In this document: positions 32,759-42,487 of the stretch, piece after piece | Layout: the number at the start of each line of letters is the position of its first letter | Position numbering within the stretch: position 1 is the stretch's first letter | Assembly (NCBI GenBank): GCA_035555975.1 | Contig: DATMFV010000035.1 | Span: 62,001-126,000 of the forward strand | Origin: DATMFV01 sp035555975 | GTDB taxonomy: Bacteria > Verrucomicrobiota > Verrucomicrobiia > Chthoniobacterales > Chthoniobacteraceae | Length of the DNA stretch: 64,000 nt | Direction: 5' to 3' | The notes under the pieces: generated by a model | What the model was told of the DNA's origin: nothing | The model's database searches: none | Seen by the model: only the letters and a program-made list of their open reading frames with translations | Position numbers and translations under genes: made by a program

Positions 32759-33391
32759 ATGACCCAACGCCTCGTCTGTTTCGGAGACTCCATCACCGCC
32801 GGAAAAAGTTTTCCGGACACCCAACGCTGGACGAGCCTGCTCCAGTGCGACCTCGACACCCTTTGGCCCGGCCGGTACGCGGTCTACCAGCGGGGCATCG
32901 GCGGAAATACGACCTATGACGGATTGATGCGGTTTGCCACCGATGTCGCGCCGTTTCTTCCTGCGGTGGTGTTGATTGAGTTCGGCTTCAATGACGCGAG
33001 CGTGCCGGTGCCGCTCCAGATCAACCGATGCGTGCTCCCCGCCTTCAGGCTCCACCTGGCGGAAATCGTCCGGCTGGTCCGTGCCGGGGGAGGCGAGCCG
33101 ATCCTGATCGCCAACCACCCCATTCACGAAAGAGCGGTGCCCAATCAGGGCGGCGGATGCCGCTACATCGACAACTTTGCTCCCTACCAACCGGCGATCC
33201 GCGAATGCGCGGCCACCTGCGGGGTGCCGTTGATCGACCTGGAGAAACAAATGCGCGCCGGAGGCGTTGACCTCGGGGAACTCCTTGCCGACGACGGTCT
33301 CCACCTCGCCCTGACGGGCAACCGCATCTACGCCGACTTTCTTTTTACCGCCCTCCAGCCGATTCTCGAGAGCCTGGACGCGAAAAAGTGA
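32759..33391 (+). CDS. SGNH/GDSL hydrolase (esterase)
   Basis: 210 residues. The four SGNH blocks are visible: CFGDSITAG near residue 8 with the nucleophile Ser, GIGGNTTYDG near 47, FGFNDAS near 76, and DDGLHLALTGN near 177 with the catalytic Asp and His. There is no signal peptide, so it should be cytoplasmic. Family members remove acetyl or acyl groups from sugars, lipids or xylan. It begins 18 bases after the CE15 gene and is probably co-transcribed with it. Confidence 0.92.
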   Translation: MTQRLVCFGDSITAGKSFPDTQRWTSLLQCDLDTLWPGRYAVYQRGIGGNTTYDGLMRFATDVAPFLPAVVLIEFGFNDASVPVPLQINRCVLPAFRLHLAEIVRLVRAGGGEPILIANHPIHERAVPNQGGGCRYIDNFAPYQPAIRECAATCGVPLIDLEKQMRAGGVDLGELLADDGLHLALTGNRIYADFLFTALQPILESLDAKK

Positions 33392-33412
33392 CCCCGGCCG
33401 CGATCTTGCCGG

Positions 33413-34579
33413 TTGACTTCGCACCAGCTTGGGGCGTTGATCAGGGGCGTGCATCCCTCCTACAACGCCCTGCTCCTTTTCGACGTTTTTGCGTGGGTCG
33501 TCGGTGCGATGGTCGGCTCGTTTCTCAATGTGGTCATCTACCGCCTGCCGATCGGCAAAAGCGTCAACGAACCGCGCCGTTCGTTTTGCCCGCACTGTAA
33601 AAAGCAGATCCCGTTTTACCACAACATCCCGCTCCTCTCGTGGCTCCTGCTGCGGGGCAAATGCGCGGAGTGCGGGGGAAAAATTCCGTTCCGCTACTTC
33701 TTTGTCGAACTGCTGACAGCGGGCCTCTTTTTCGCCGTCTGGAAGCGGAGCATGGCGATCGACAACTTCGCCATCCTCCTCCCGCTCTGGATTCTGGTCG
33801 GCCTGCTCGTCGCGGCGACGTTCATCGATTTTGACCACTTCATCATCCCGGATGAGATCACCAAGGGGGGGACCGTCGTCGGGATCATTTGCAGCTTTCT
33901 GGTCCCGTCGCTCATGGGGGAGACGAGCCACGGGCTCGGGCTGCTCTGGTCGCTCTTTGGCGCGGCGCTCGGGTATGGGCTCCTCTGGGGGGTGGTCGAG
34001 ATCGGCAAGCTCGCGTTCGGAAAAAAGAAGCTCGTCTTCGACCCTCCCGAGCCGTTCACCTGGAAGCGCGAAACCGACGATGCCACCTTCTCCGTCGGCA
34101 AGGATGATTCGATGCTCTGGAGCGACATTTTCTCCCGGGAAAGCGACCTGCTCATCATGGAAGTCAAGGGGGCGCGCATCGACAACCGCCCCGCCGACGA
34201 AACCACGCTGCGCTTCCACTACAACCGGCTCCTGCTGACCGGTCGCGAAGTCGCCCTGGAAACGATCCAGACCATTTCCGGCAAGGTGAGCCGCATCGTC
34301 GTCCCGCGCGAGGCGATGGGGTTTGGCGATGTCAAGTTCATCGCCTGCATCGGCGCGTTCCTGGGGTGGAAGGCGGTCCTTTTCACCATTGTCGCCGCCT
34401 CGGTGGTCGGCTCGATCGTCGGCGTCGGGCTGGTGCTGGCACGGCGGCGCGACGCCTCGGGCCGCATCCCGTTCGGTCCGTACCTGGCGCTCGGCGCGCT
34501 CATCTGGCTCTTTGCCGGACCGGCGATCATCGACTGGTACTACGGCTTCCTCCTCCCGCCGGGACCGGGGGGCTTTTAG
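33413..34579 (+). CDS. Type 4 prepilin peptidase (leader peptidase and N-methyltransferase)
   Basis: 388 residues from a TTG at 33413; a TTG at 33437 and a GTG at 33449 are alternatives. It is a polytopic membrane protein. The N-terminal methylase domain has the zinc motif CPHC and CAEC and VGSFLNVVIYRLP. The two catalytic aspartates are in FIDFDHFIIPDEI and MGFGDVKFIA, the GxGD motif. A long insertion of about 100 residues (KKKLVFDPPEPFTWKRE and on) separates the two catalytic parts, longer than in standard PilD. It probably processes the four pseudopilins and the Verru_Chthon protein in this window. Confidence 0.93.
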   Translation: MTSHQLGALIRGVHPSYNALLLFDVFAWVVGAMVGSFLNVVIYRLPIGKSVNEPRRSFCPHCKKQIPFYHNIPLLSWLLLRGKCAECGGKIPFRYFFVELLTAGLFFAVWKRSMAIDNFAILLPLWILVGLLVAATFIDFDHFIIPDEITKGGTVVGIICSFLVPSLMGETSHGLGLLWSLFGAALGYGLLWGVVEIGKLAFGKKKLVFDPPEPFTWKRETDDATFSVGKDDSMLWSDIFSRESDLLIMEVKGARIDNRPADETTLRFHYNRLLLTGREVALETIQTISGKVSRIVVPREAMGFGDVKFIACIGAFLGWKAVLFTIVAASVVGSIVGVGLVLARRRDASGRIPFGPYLALGALIWLFAGPAIIDWYYGFLLPPGPGGF

Positions 34580-34691
34580 GCTCCCCCGAAAAGTTACGCC
34601 AAAGCGCGTATATACGGATTTCCCCCGTTTCCGCTAAACTTCCCCAAACGCAGGAAAGGTTTCCCACTTTTTTGGGAAATTCACCCTTGCC

Positions 34692-34725
34692 GGATCGTCG
34701 CGTCCGCGATCCTTCACCTTTTTTT
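34692..34725 (+). terminator. Possible terminator after the prepilin peptidase gene
   Basis: GGATCG and CGATCC form a 6-base stem with a 9-base loop, followed six bases later by a run of seven T. A second perfect inverted repeat (TTTCCCA/TGGGAAA) lies at 34660-34679. Both are in the 208-base gap before the next gene. Confidence 0.35.
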
Positions 34726-34787
34726 CGACCGACCCACCTTGCTGCTTTCGGACCAGAGGCACCAGAACCAGAAAACCATCCCTACGC

Positions 34788-37781
34788 ATGAAAAAAGCGC
34801 CGCGATCCCAACAAATCTCTGCCACCTCTTTCAAAAAGCGCAACCGGATCGCCCGCCGCGCAGGAAGCGCCCTCCTCGCCGCCACCTTCCTCTCGGCGTT
34901 CTCCGCCCATGGCGCGAACTACGCCACCACCGATGCCGATCCCGTGTTCAATGTCGGCTACGGCACAGCGGGAAATCTGACACTCCTGACCGGAGACACT
35001 CTCACGCTCGCTCCTGAAGAGACCAACCATAGCCTGAACGTGGGCCGAAACGATGGCGGCGGCAACGGCGGCAACGGAACCCTCCTTCTGCAAGGGGGTT
35101 TGATAGAAATCGACGACAGCGGAGCCGACGCCGGCGTCTACGGGGTCATCAATATCGGACGCGGCCATGCCACCACCGGCAACGTTTTTCATCAGGGCGG
35201 AGAGGTCCTCGTCAGCAACGGAGCCTTCCAGATCGGCGTGGAGGGCGGCATGGGGCTCTATGAGTTTGAGAGCGGCTCTGTCGAACTGGGCTCGAAAGCC
35301 ACCGTTTACATCGGGGACGGCTCTTACGAAGACGACGGGCTCGTCCGCGGCGATGGGACCCTCGCCATCAGCGGAACCGCCAGCTTTACCCGGGGGACGG
35401 TGGGAGCCCCGGTCACCGGCGGCTTCTTTATCGGCACCGAACAAGGCACGGGCCGGATCACCCAGGATGGCGCGGATTCCACCGTTTCCCTCGTGGGCGG
35501 GAATCTCCAGTTTGGCGTCGACTCGGATTCGACCGGTTCCTACGAGTTGAGCGCAGGCAGCCTCACGATGCAGGGGAGCGGCGTGGGCGTCGTCTTCGGC
35601 AAGGAGGGCACCGGCGTCTTCGACATCGAGGGAGGCACGGCCACCGTGCATGGGAAGATCCTGCTTGCCGACGGAGCGGACTCGACGGGCACGATCCATC
35701 TCACCGGAACCGGCGTGCTCGAAATCGGTGGAACCGACGCGATCAGCGCCGGGGAGGGAACCGCGAGCTTCCACTTCGGCGGCGGCACGCTCAAGGCGAT
35801 CAACAGCGACCTTGGCGTCTCCATCGCCCCCGAACTGGAGGAAGGCACCACCTCCACCTTCGATTCCAACGGCAGCAACATCATTCTCACCGACGGCTTT
35901 ACCGGCGGCGGCGGGTTTGTGAAAACCGGCGCGGGCGCTCTCGTCTTGGGCGACAGCAGCGAACTGGCCGGAAGCTCCTCCGTGGAGCAGGGCGACCTCG
36001 TCGTCGGCGGGCCGGGCGCAGCTACGGGCGAACTGACCCTTGCCACCGACCTGACGGTGGAAGGCGGCAGCAACCTCGTCGTCGGCAGGGGCGTCGGCCA
36101 CTCGGGCACCCTCCACGTCGGAGCCGGGGCCGCCGTCACCCTCGACAACACCAACGGCTCGACCAACAATTTCGATGTCGGCGACAACGGCGGCACCGGC
36201 GTCGTGAACATGACCGGGGGCGCGGTCGACCTCAAAACCACGGGCGGCAGCGGCTACAACCGCCTGCGCATCGGCAGCGGAAACGGCTCAACCGGCGCTT
36301 TCAATCAAAGCGGCGGCGTGGTCGATACCGATGTCGGCTCCTTCAGCATCGGCCTTGAAGGCGGCACCGGGGCCTATAACCTTTCCAACGATGCCCAGCT
36401 CCGCTCGGGCAATGTTGTCCACGTCGGGCGCGGGCTGCGCACCACCGGCACCCCCACCACCACCGGTACGCTGACGCTCACCGGAAATTCCAGTTTCGAG
36501 CTGATTCAGAAAGAGGGGCTCACCGAATCGTGGCTCTACCTGGGCCGCTGGTACAGCGAGGGAACGGTTCACCAGCAGGACAACTCGGAAGTGACGCTGG
36601 AGGTCGCGGGGTTGATCCTCGGCACCAATAACGGCGGCACCGGCACGGGAACCGCCGAAGGCCATTACCTTCTGGAGGACGGAACCTTGACGGTGAACGC
36701 CTCCTATGTCCGCCTGGGCGAGACCGCCGGCACCACCGGCACCTTCACCCAGAGCGACGGCACCTCCTCCTTCGACAGCTTCCCCGGGAGCACTCAAAAA
36801 AATGCCGTCGTGGTCGGCGATGGCGGCGTGGGAACCTTCACCGTCGAGGGCGGTAAATCCACCCTTCACAACGGAATGGTGCTCGCCAATGCCGCCGGTT
36901 CCACCGGCACCCTGAACCTGCGCGGCAACGGCATCCTTGAAGTCGGCGGAACGGACGGCCTCCGCAAAGGCGCCGGCACGGCGCAGGTCAACCTCGAAGG
37001 CGGCACCCTGAGCGCGGTCGGCGGCGACCTGACCTCTTCGCTCGACATGACGCTCAAAGAGGAGACCACCACCACGATCCGGACCGATGAAGCGGACGCT
37101 TCGCTTTCCGGCATCCTCAGCGGCGCGGGCAACCTGAAGAAAGAGGGCGAAGGCGCGCTGACCCTCGCGGGCGTCAATACCTACACCGGCACCACCGACA
37201 TCACCGCCGGAACCTTGATCGTCGCCGGCACCGGCACCACCGGCTCGGGCGCGGTCACCATCGGGGCCGATGCCACCCTCGCGGGAACCGGCCTGGTCAA
37301 GGGCGCGGCCACCGTTCACGGTGCGCTCAACCCCGGAAACTCGCCGGGCAACCTCGCCTTCGCGCAGGGGTTGACCCTTGCCGCCGGCTCGGTCACCACT
37401 CTGGAAATCGCAGGCAGCGGCGCGGGCCAGTACGACACCCTTTCCGTGGAAAGCGGCGTATTCACGCTCGGCGGCATCCTGAAGCTCGAGCTGACGCAAA
37501 GCTTCAATGACGCCTTCAACGCCAACCTCTTCCTGCTGGATGACGCCACCTTCGCGGGCAATTTCTCCGAAGTGCTCCTCACCGGCGTTTATGGCGACAA
37601 CAACAGCTTCGATCAGGACGGCACCCTCTGGACGCTCGATCTCGGCGGCCGCGCCTTCACGTTTGACGCCTCCACCGGTGCGTTTGATGTCGCCGCCATC
37701 CCCGAGCCGAGCGCCTGGGCGCTCCTGATCTCGGGCGCAGCGGGGCTCTGGATGCTCCGCCGCCGCAGGATCGCGGTTTGA
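34788..37781 (+). CDS. Large beta-strand-repeat PEP-CTERM protein (autotransporter-like passenger)
   Basis: 997 residues. A long signal peptide (RRAGSALLAATFLSAFSAHG) starts near residue 23. The body consists of many short beta-strand repeats rich in Gly, Thr and Asn, such as GNLTLLTGDTLTLAPEETN and GTLTLTGNSSFEL. One block near residue 790, LTLAGVNTYTGTTDITAGTL, is an autotransporter-associated beta-strand repeat. The end, IPEPSAWALLISGAAGLWML plus RRRRIAV, is a PEP-CTERM signal in place of an autotransporter barrel. It should form an extended beta helix at the surface; adhesion or glycan contact is inferred. No ribosome-binding site is obvious. Confidence 0.87.
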   Translation: MKKAPRSQQISATSFKKRNRIARRAGSALLAATFLSAFSAHGANYATTDADPVFNVGYGTAGNLTLLTGDTLTLAPEETNHSLNVGRNDGGGNGGNGTLLLQGGLIEIDDSGADAGVYGVINIGRGHATTGNVFHQGGEVLVSNGAFQIGVEGGMGLYEFESGSVELGSKATVYIGDGSYEDDGLVRGDGTLAISGTASFTRGTVGAPVTGGFFIGTEQGTGRITQDGADSTVSLVGGNLQFGVDSDSTGSYELSAGSLTMQGSGVGVVFGKEGTGVFDIEGGTATVHGKILLADGADSTGTIHLTGTGVLEIGGTDAISAGEGTASFHFGGGTLKAINSDLGVSIAPELEEGTTSTFDSNGSNIILTDGFTGGGGFVKTGAGALVLGDSSELAGSSSVEQGDLVVGGPGAATGELTLATDLTVEGGSNLVVGRGVGHSGTLHVGAGAAVTLDNTNGSTNNFDVGDNGGTGVVNMTGGAVDLKTTGGSGYNRLRIGSGNGSTGAFNQSGGVVDTDVGSFSIGLEGGTGAYNLSNDAQLRSGNVVHVGRGLRTTGTPTTTGTLTLTGNSSFELIQKEGLTESWLYLGRWYSEGTVHQQDNSEVTLEVAGLILGTNNGGTGTGTAEGHYLLEDGTLTVNASYVRLGETAGTTGTFTQSDGTSSFDSFPGSTQKNAVVVGDGGVGTFTVEGGKSTLHNGMVLANAAGSTGTLNLRGNGILEVGGTDGLRKGAGTAQVNLEGGTLSAVGGDLTSSLDMTLKEETTTTIRTDEADASLSGILSGAGNLKKEGEGALTLAGVNTYTGTTDITAGTLIVAGTGTTGSGAVTIGADATLAGTGLVKGAATVHGALNPGNSPGNLAFAQGLTLAAGSVTTLEIAGSGAGQYDTLSVESGVFTLGGILKLELTQSFNDAFNANLFLLDDATFAGNFSEVLLTGVYGDNNSFDQDGTLWTLDLGGRAFTFDASTGAFDVAAIPEPSAWALLISGAAGLWMLRRRRIAV

Positions 37782-37857
37782 AATGGAGAAAGCGTGAGCT
37801 GGAAAACGGTGGTGCTTTGTCTTGCCTCATGCGTCGCAGGGAGGTAGGGAGCAAGGG

Positions 37858-38715
37858 GTGAAACTTCAATCCCAGGATCAGGAGGCGATCGAAGCGACGG
37901 TCGCGCGGGCGCTTGCCGAAGATGTCGGCCCGGGCGATGTGACGTGCGCCTACTTCGTCACCGCGGACCAGCGCTGCCGCGCCACCATCGTCGCGAGGGA
38001 AAAAGGCGTCGCCGCAGGGGTGGAAGTCGCCGAAACGACCTTCCGGCAGGTCGATCCCACGCTCGAAATCACCCTCCAGCGACATTCCGGCGATCCCTTC
38101 TCGCCCGGCGACCCGATCCTGACCGTCAGCGGCCGAGTGGCGACGATCCTGACCGCGGAACGGGTGGCGCTCAATTTTCTGCAACGGCTTTCGGGGGTCG
38201 CCACGCTGACCCGGCGGTTTGTCGATCTCGCCGCGCCCTTTGGGGCCAAAGTGCTCGACACCCGCAAGACCACCCCCGGCCTGCGGCTGCTGGAAAAACG
38301 GGCCGTCGCGGCAGGCGGCGGCGTCAACCACCGGTTCGGGCTCTACGACATGGTAATGGTCAAAGACAACCACCTCGCGGCGGAAAGCGACCTCGCGTTT
38401 CTTCAAGCCGCCATCGACCGGCTGCGCGCCGAGCGACCGGGCGTCCGGGTGGAACTGGAGACCGACACGCTGGCGCAGGTGCGCGATTTTCTTACCCTGC
38501 GCGGGGTCGATGTCATCCTGCTCGACAACATGACCAATGCCGAGATGCGCGAAGCGGTCGCCCTCGGCAAGAAGCGGGTCCTTTTCGAAGCGAGCGGCGG
38601 CGTCAACCTCGCCACCATCGGCGGGATTGCCGCGACCGGCGTCGACTACATCTCCGTCGGCGCGCTGACCCACTCGGCGAGGGCGATCGACTTCTCCCTC
38701 GAACTGACCCGGTAA
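37858..38715 (+). CDS. nadC: Nicotinate-nucleotide pyrophosphorylase (carboxylating)
   Basis: 285 residues from the GTG at 37858; GGGAGG about 12 bases upstream may be the ribosome-binding site. The enzyme makes nicotinate mononucleotide from quinolinate and PRPP in NAD synthesis. Motifs are ALAEDVGPGDVTC near the start, LNFLQRLSGVATLTRRFVD, LDTRKTTPGLRLLEKRAVAA, GGGVNHRFGLYDMVMVKDNH with substrate-binding Arg and Lys, VELETDTLAQ, and FEASGGVNLATIGGIAATGV. Length is normal. birA follows after 9 bases, so the two are probably one unit. Confidence 0.96.
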   Translation: MKLQSQDQEAIEATVARALAEDVGPGDVTCAYFVTADQRCRATIVAREKGVAAGVEVAETTFRQVDPTLEITLQRHSGDPFSPGDPILTVSGRVATILTAERVALNFLQRLSGVATLTRRFVDLAAPFGAKVLDTRKTTPGLRLLEKRAVAAGGGVNHRFGLYDMVMVKDNHLAAESDLAFLQAAIDRLRAERPGVRVELETDTLAQVRDFLTLRGVDVILLDNMTNAEMREAVALGKKRVLFEASGGVNLATIGGIAATGVDYISVGALTHSARAIDFSLELTR

Positions 38716-38724
38716 AGGACGCCA

Positions 38725-39732
38725 GTGAAAACGGCGGACGCCACGATCCTCCATCTCCTGCGCAGCGCCTCCCAGCCGCTCCCGCTCCCCGAACTGGCGC
38801 AGGCGGCGGGGCTTTCCCCGGCGGAACTGGCGGGCCGGATGGCGGGCCTCGAGCAGGCCGGGTTCGGGATCGAACTGATCCCCCACCTCGGCTACCGCCT
38901 GCGCGAAACGCCCGACCGGCTCATCGCCGACGACCTCGCGGCGCTGCTGGGGCCGGGAGACCGGCGGATCGGGCGCGAAATCGTGGTCTTTGAAGAGACC
39001 GGCTCGACCAACGATGTCGTCGCCCGGATGGCGCGCGACGGGGCGGGGGAGGGGCTGGTCGTTTTTGCCGAACGGCAGACCGGCGGGCGGGGGCGGCTCG
39101 GGCGGGCGTGGGCTTCCGCAGCCCATCTGGGGCTTTGGTTTTCCGTGCTGCTGCGACCCCGCTTTCCGCTGACCCAGTGGCCCCGGCTCACCACCTGGGC
39201 GGCCGTCGCGATCGCCCGCGCGATCGAAAAAGCGTTGCCCGGAAGCCGCGCCGCCATCAAATGGCCCAACGACATTTACCTGCGCGGGCGCAAGGCCGTC
39301 GGCATCCTGATCGAAGGGAGCGGAGCGGGGGACGAACGCTTCGCCATCGTCGGCATCGGCGTGAACGTCAACCATCTGGAGGACGATTTCCCGCCGGAAG
39401 TGGCCGCGCGCGCCGGTTCACTGCGCACCAGCCTGCGGGGTAACGCCCCCCCGGACGAGCCACTCCCGCCGCTCGACCGTCCCGCAATCGCCGCCACGCT
39501 CCTCGACGAACTCGACCGGCTCTACCCCTCTCTGGAAGAGCGCTTCCCCGAAATCCTCGCGGAAGCCGAACAACGCAGCCTGCTCCTCGGAAAATGGGTA
39601 CGGGCCACCACCCCGGGCGGCATGGTCGAAGGGATCGCCGAAGGGCTGGAGAGCGACGGACGCCTCCGCCTGCGAGGCCGGGAGGGACAGACGCTCGTTT
39701 TTTCCGGCGGCGAGGAAGTCACGCTTTCGTAG
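38725..39732 (+). CDS. birA: Biotin--[acetyl-CoA-carboxylase] ligase (BirA type with HTH)
   Basis: 335 residues from a GTG at 38725. Residues 1-65 form an HTH_11-type DNA-binding domain (ILHLLRSASQPLPLPELAQA), so this may be the bifunctional form that also represses biotin genes. The ligase domain has GSTN at 93-96, the biotin loop GRGRLGRAW at 121-129, KWPNDI at 179-184 and Lys190 in GRKAVGILIEG, then GIGVNVNH. The C-terminal SH3-like domain is present (GKWVRATTPGGMVEGIAEGL). It attaches biotin to the carboxyl carrier protein. No biotin synthesis genes are in the window. Confidence 0.95.
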   Translation: MKTADATILHLLRSASQPLPLPELAQAAGLSPAELAGRMAGLEQAGFGIELIPHLGYRLRETPDRLIADDLAALLGPGDRRIGREIVVFEETGSTNDVVARMARDGAGEGLVVFAERQTGGRGRLGRAWASAAHLGLWFSVLLRPRFPLTQWPRLTTWAAVAIARAIEKALPGSRAAIKWPNDIYLRGRKAVGILIEGSGAGDERFAIVGIGVNVNHLEDDFPPEVAARAGSLRTSLRGNAPPDEPLPPLDRPAIAATLLDELDRLYPSLEERFPEILAEAEQRSLLLGKWVRATTPGGMVEGIAEGLESDGRLRLRGREGQTLVFSGGEEVTLS

Positions 39733-39774
39733 GGGTTTTTAGAGGACAAAAAAAAGCTTGTCCGATTTTCAAAG

Positions 39775-39791
39775 TTATATATAGGATATAA
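39775..39791 (+). promoter_or_regulatory. TTATAT-5-ATATAA inverted repeat before the GntR/LacI regulator
   Basis: Perfect 6-base arms with spacer ATAGG end two bases before the ATG at 39794 and overlap the AGGA ribosome-binding site. TTGTCC (39759-39764) could serve as -35. It may be the autoregulatory site of this regulator. Confidence 0.4.
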
Positions 39792-39793
39792 GA

Positions 39794-40900
39794 ATGTTGA
39801 ACCAAAAAGGGGCCTCATCCTCCCGTCCGATCACGAAACGGCGCTACATTTACGAAGTGCTTCGTGAAAAAATCCGTTCGGGCGCTCTGGCTCCCGATTC
39901 CCGGGTCGAGACCACGGAGGTCCTCGCCAGGGAATTCGGCGTCTCCTATCTCACCGTCCATGCCGCCCTTCGCGATCTGGTTCAGGACGGTTTCCTCGTG
40001 CGGCATCAGGGGAAGGGGACTTTCGTCGCCCCGGCCCCTGAGGAGAAGCGTTCCAGTTCTTCGATTGTGGCCGTGACGCCGATTGAGAATGACGTCATCG
40101 CCTCCAACAACAGCGCCCAGGTCTTGAGCATGCTGCGCGGCTGCTCCCTTGAGGCACAACAAAATGCCGCGACGCTTGGCATACTTTCGCTGCCGACCCG
40201 TCTCGCACCCGGTGATCTGGACCGTTGCCTCCCCCAAATCCGTCAATACGGTGGCGCTGTCTTTACCGGCTGCCAGTATGCCGACCTGATGCAACGCCTG
40301 AGCGAGGAACACTTCCCGGCCTGCGTGATCGAAGCGGCGCTTCCTCCGCCGATCAGCCATATCACGTTTGACCGTCCCCAGGCCATTGTCACGGCGATCG
40401 GACATCTTGTGGCGCAGGGGCACCGCCGCATCGGCTATTTCGGGGCCGTCAACAGCCACGGAGGCATCAAGAAAAAAGCCTATGCCAAGACGCTCCAGCG
40501 GGCCGGGCTCGCGTTTGAGCCGGGCTGGGTGGTCGATCGCAAGAGCGAAGCCAATACCTACCAGCTCATCAAAAACTATCTCACCAGCCAGTCGCTGGAG
40601 GCGGTCTTCATTGACAATTATAACGATGCCCGGTTTTTCGCCACCGTTGCCAGGGGATGTGGCCTCCATATTCCTGGGGATCTGGCGATCCTCGCCTATG
40701 GGATCGCCTCCTCAACCCCTTACGAAGCGGGGATCCTCTCCCACCTCGCCGTTCCCTATGAAGCGATGGGCCGCGAGGCCGTTGCCGTGATCGGACAAAT
40801 CGTGCGGGGCGAAGTCCGTCCGCCCGTGACCAGACAACTGGCGACTTCACTCCAGATCCACCGCTCCTGCGGCCCCACCTCAAAAACCAAAGTCGTATGA
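39794..40900 (+). CDS. GntR-type HTH regulator with LacI-like sensor domain
   Basis: 368 residues. Residues 15-83 are a GntR winged helix (RRYIYEVLREKIRSGAL, VLAREFGVSYLTVHAALRDL, HQGKGTFVAP). Residues 90-360 are a periplasmic-binding-protein-like sensor of the LacI/AraR type, with AIGHLVAQGHRRIGYFGAVN, SLEAVFIDNYNDARFF and IPGDLAILAYGI. AraR-like hybrids bind sugars through this domain. The start has AGGA 9 bases upstream. The stop overlaps the start of the PEP-CTERM gene (ATGA), so regulator and target are coupled and it probably controls the whole unit to 46005. Confidence 0.92.
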   Translation: MLNQKGASSSRPITKRRYIYEVLREKIRSGALAPDSRVETTEVLAREFGVSYLTVHAALRDLVQDGFLVRHQGKGTFVAPAPEEKRSSSSIVAVTPIENDVIASNNSAQVLSMLRGCSLEAQQNAATLGILSLPTRLAPGDLDRCLPQIRQYGGAVFTGCQYADLMQRLSEEHFPACVIEAALPPPISHITFDRPQAIVTAIGHLVAQGHRRIGYFGAVNSHGGIKKKAYAKTLQRAGLAFEPGWVVDRKSEANTYQLIKNYLTSQSLEAVFIDNYNDARFFATVARGCGLHIPGDLAILAYGIASSTPYEAGILSHLAVPYEAMGREAVAVIGQIVRGEVRPPVTRQLATSLQIHRSCGPTSKTKVV

Positions 40901-42480
40901 CAAACCATCGTTCTTCCCCTCTTCATCGCCTGCTGATCGCCGCCGCGCTGGCCGTCACTCCGTGGGTCGCAAAGGCACAAACCACCACTTTTTACAGCGA
41001 TATCGACACCGCCAACTGGGCCGCCCAGACCTGGACACCGGATACGGTGCCCGGCACGACCGACGGGAGCCCTTCCACCGATCAGGTCGCCATTGATAAA
41101 ACCACGTCCACGGCTGGAGAACTGAGACTGACCGAAAATCGCAATATCGCCAGCCTGACGCGCTTCCGTGCGCTTAAGGATTCATTGGGCAGTGCCATTC
41201 GTCTCGTCAACAACAACGGAAACAACAGCGTCAAGCTGACGATTCAGGATTTGCTTTCCGTCGAGAGCGGGTATCTCTACCTTCGGGCTCATCATAGCTA
41301 CCTTTCGGCGCGCTTCACCGTCGAAACCGACCGGATGGAGATTGGCAGCACGGAATGGAACGGCGCGGTTCCCGAGTCGGTAAGTATCGGTACTGTCTAT
41401 TTCTCGGGGCACTCCGGCACCAATGACTATTCACGGGTAACCCTGAAGGTCAACAAGACGCTCACCGTGATCGGCAACGGCCGGTTTATCTACGATGGAA
41501 CCGCCACCGGCGAGGCCGAGATCGACTTCGGGGATGTCATTTTCCGCGACAACGTATCGGGCGGCAACCCGCTGACCCCCACCTTCTCGCTCGGCTCCGC
41601 CGCATCGCCGGAGGTGGATCACCGCGTCAAAATCCGTTCCCTCCAAAGCGAGGCGGCCCATTCCTCCGGGGTGAGCATTACGGGCGGGGCCACTCTTGAA
41701 CTCTACGGTAACGCACCGACGGAGCCAGCGGATTACCGGTTTTACGGAGAGATCCAGGAAACGACGCGACTCGAAAAAACCGGGGATAACACACAGATTC
41801 TGTCCCGAAGCGCGGGAAATAGCTATAGCGGAGGCACACGGATCTCAGCAGGGACCCTTGTCGTGGAGAATACCACCGGCAGCGGTCTTGGAAGTGGAGC
41901 CGTCACGATTGAAGGAAGCGGAGCGGTTGGCGGAAACGGGCGGATCGCCCTCGCGCAGGAGGAAGTGATCACCGTCAAAGCCGGCGGGAGGCTGGCCCCC
42001 GGCAAGGACGGCGGGCTTTTCAACACGCTTCGGATCGTCACCCCCACCGGCTCCTCCCAGCCGACGCTCTCCATGGAAGAAGACTCGCACTTCAGCTTCA
42101 CCCTCGGCGCGAACAATGCCAGCGATACGATTGAATTCCTCAACTACACCCCCGGAGCGCTGGCCCTCGCTCCCGGCGGGATCGGGATCACCCTCGAAGG
42201 CCCGCTCTCCGAAGGGGTCTATCAGCTCTTCGTTTTTCGCGAAGGCGGCGAAGGGTCCGCGCTGGTTTCCAGCGGTTTTACCGACGGGCTTTATGTGAAC
42301 CACCTTTCCGATGACTTCCATATCACCCTGCATTACAACGACGCGGCGTTTGGAGGAGCGGGGGTGATTGCGATGGAGATCGCCGCGATCCCCGAACCCT
42401 CTTCCGTGGCGCTCCTCGTCAGTGGGGCCGGTTTCCTCGGTCTGTGGATGGCCCGCCGCCGCCTGCGGAGCGCTGCTTGA
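40897..42480 (+). CDS. PEP-CTERM sorted surface protein with beta-strand repeat
   Basis: 527 residues with signal peptide LLIAAALAVTPWVAKA. The body is beta-rich: DTANWAAQTWTPDTVPGTTD near the start, then a block LEKTGDNTQILSRSAGNSYS with YSGGTRISAGTLVVENTTGS, an autotransporter-associated beta-strand repeat. The end IPEPSSVALLVSGAGFLGLW plus MARRRLRSAA is a PEP-CTERM signal. It is translationally coupled to the upstream regulator by a 4-base overlap. A surface role linked to the beta-helix protein that follows is inferred. Confidence 0.88.
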   Translation: MTNHRSSPLHRLLIAAALAVTPWVAKAQTTTFYSDIDTANWAAQTWTPDTVPGTTDGSPSTDQVAIDKTTSTAGELRLTENRNIASLTRFRALKDSLGSAIRLVNNNGNNSVKLTIQDLLSVESGYLYLRAHHSYLSARFTVETDRMEIGSTEWNGAVPESVSIGTVYFSGHSGTNDYSRVTLKVNKTLTVIGNGRFIYDGTATGEAEIDFGDVIFRDNVSGGNPLTPTFSLGSAASPEVDHRVKIRSLQSEAAHSSGVSITGGATLELYGNAPTEPADYRFYGEIQETTRLEKTGDNTQILSRSAGNSYSGGTRISAGTLVVENTTGSGLGSGAVTIEGSGAVGGNGRIALAQEEVITVKAGGRLAPGKDGGLFNTLRIVTPTGSSQPTLSMEEDSHFSFTLGANNASDTIEFLNYTPGALALAPGGIGITLEGPLSEGVYQLFVFREGGEGSALVSSGFTDGLYVNHLSDDFHITLHYNDAAFGGAGVIAMEIAAIPEPSSVALLVSGAGFLGLWMARRRLRSAA

Positions 42481-42487
42481 AACGTCC

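Noticed and set aside
36288..37499. A 403-codon open frame on the minus strand
   Set aside because: It is antisense to the beta-strand-repeat PEP-CTERM gene, whose repeats explain its length.
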